Positions 63,266-64,000 of a stretch of 64,000 nt of DNA are shown piece by piece. Under the pieces are notes generated by a model, which saw nothing but the letters and a program-made list of their open reading frames with translations, did no database searches and was not told the DNA's origin. Positions within the stretch are counted from its first letter, which is position 1. Every line of letters begins with the position of its first letter. A program made the translations under genes and the position numbers. Source of the stretch: Phymatolithon calcareum (Eukaryota > Rhodophyta > Florideophyceae > Hapalidiales); assembly GCA_977006965.1 (NCBI GenBank), contig OZ345364.1:2728001-2792000 (forward strand), read 5' to 3'.

Positions 63266-63723
63266 CCCCCGGAAGTTATGCGAGCGCGCCGAGAAGACCT
63301 CCGACTGCGGAGGTTTGCCCTACTCGGCAATTTTTACTGCGAAGAAGAAGAACGTAGCAAGTGATGGATACTAGAGTTGGAGATGATGGAGATGAGTGCA
63401 GCAATTGTGATTTGGGAACATAATTGTTACACAGGGTAGTTACTGAGACCCAAGCTGCTCTATTGTTGGTGAATACCGGCGTTGAGGGCTTGTAAAATAA
63501 AAACATACAATTTCCCCCCCTTGTAGCCATGGCGACTATTATCACCAATATTGTCGTCGCACTGCATGTATAACCTTCTTTTCCAACTCAGTGACTAAAA
63601 TAATTTAGTGTGCCCCTATGGAGTCAAACAGTAAATCAAGTTTGCTTGAATAGAACATTTTTCGTCCGCAGTAAGTTAGTGCCACCTCTATCTTTCTCAG
63701 CCTATCGCACCAAGCAACAACGC
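63266..63723. other. Left flank of the Tc1/mariner gene
   Basis: About 460 bp which should include the 3' terminal repeat of the Tc1/mariner element at 63724 onward. A CAGTGACTAAAATAATTTAGTG stretch near 63589 is shaped like a mariner end, but the TA target is not evident and the partner end is outside the window. Confidence 0.3.
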
Positions 63724-64000
63724 TCAGTAGCCAGGAGACCCACCGCGCTTCTCGATAACCTTCATGCACTGGTCAGGCATCGATCCAATCAGCTTCCGAA
63801 GCGTTTCCAGTCCGATACAATCCCAGGATGCTTGAATCGCTTCGATTAGGTCGTCCTCGTACTCAAACTGAAGACAATCCTTGTAAAAATCACGCGCAAC
63901 GATGCCGCACAGGTTCTCCATTGGGTTCCGATCGGGACTGTGCGATGGCCAAGTCATAAGACTGATCCCTGCATCAAAGAAGTACTCATCTGTGTACCTT
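63724..64000 (-). CDS. Tc1/mariner transposase, C-terminal part, runs off the window
   Basis: The open minus-strand frame extends from the right edge of the window to a TGA at 63724-63726. It reads EYFFDAGISLMTWPSHSPDR then NPMENLCGIVARDFY. WPxxSPDxNPxEN is the hallmark of the last catalytic block of Tc1-like DDE transposases, and the Glu of NPMEN is the third catalytic residue (DD34E type). The C-terminal helices follow (DLIEAIQASWDCIGLETLRK, KLIGSMPDQC, VIEKRGG). The frame is unbroken over 92 codons. The N-terminal DNA-binding part and first two catalytic residues lie beyond the window. Confidence 0.9.
   Translation of the reverse strand, partial: RYTDEYFFDAGISLMTWPSHSPDRNPMENLCGIVARDFYKDCLQFEYEDDLIEAIQASWDCIGLETLRKLIGSMPDQCMKVIEKRGGSPGY

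Noticed and set aside
1-64000. CRISPR arrays, rRNA genes, bacterial operons
   Set aside because: No regularly spaced identical repeats with spacers, no rRNA-like sequence and no operon-like gene packing were seen.

Overview
This 64 kb window looks like nuclear DNA of a multicellular red alga, probably a florideophyte such as Chondrus. The case rests on several features: long intronless protein genes sit on both strands among decayed transposons, one gene encodes a KNOX-like TALE homeodomain protein, and host factors typical of eukaryotes (bZIP, F-box, BTB-BACK-MATH, TPM-RING) are present. The species assignment is inference. There are no operons, rRNA genes, complete tRNA genes or CRISPR arrays.

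Layout. 0-5 kb holds a secreted CAP-family protein, a bZIP factor and an F-box protein. 5-15.9 kb is a transposon graveyard: at least five LINE fragments, several bounded by 12-13 bp target-site duplications, one nested inside another; the first copy (A) of a DNA transposon with CTAGTGTCTA termini; and a broken second CAP gene. 15.9-26.2 kb is a second copy (B) of that transposon, split by an 8.7 kb Ty3/gypsy chromovirus. The chromovirus has 868-bp LTRs that look identical by eye, a CCCTC target duplication, and a classical -1 frameshift signal at the gag-pol junction, but pol carries three in-frame stops. 27-35 kb is the main host-gene island: TPM-RING, TALE homeobox and BTB-BACK-MATH genes, with one retroposon. 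35-38 kb is non-coding and carries an extreme cluster of the palindrome TACTGTACAGTA. 38-48 kb has four unbroken ORFs, one of them a 1,367-residue TNP2/CACTA-like transposase-like protein; they may form one large element. 48-54 kb holds a MITE, perfect palindromes, a tandem repeat and another retroposon. 54.5 kb carries an unlisted histone H3-family pseudogene. 55-64 kb is decayed sequence with a broken Ty1/copia pol, a degenerate minisatellite and, at the right edge, part of a Tc1/mariner transposase.

The host genes are regulatory or secreted proteins and do not form a pathway. The coherent story is the mobile DNA: LINE insertions into other elements, the chromovirus inside a DNA transposon, and two short retroposons with separate target-site duplications.
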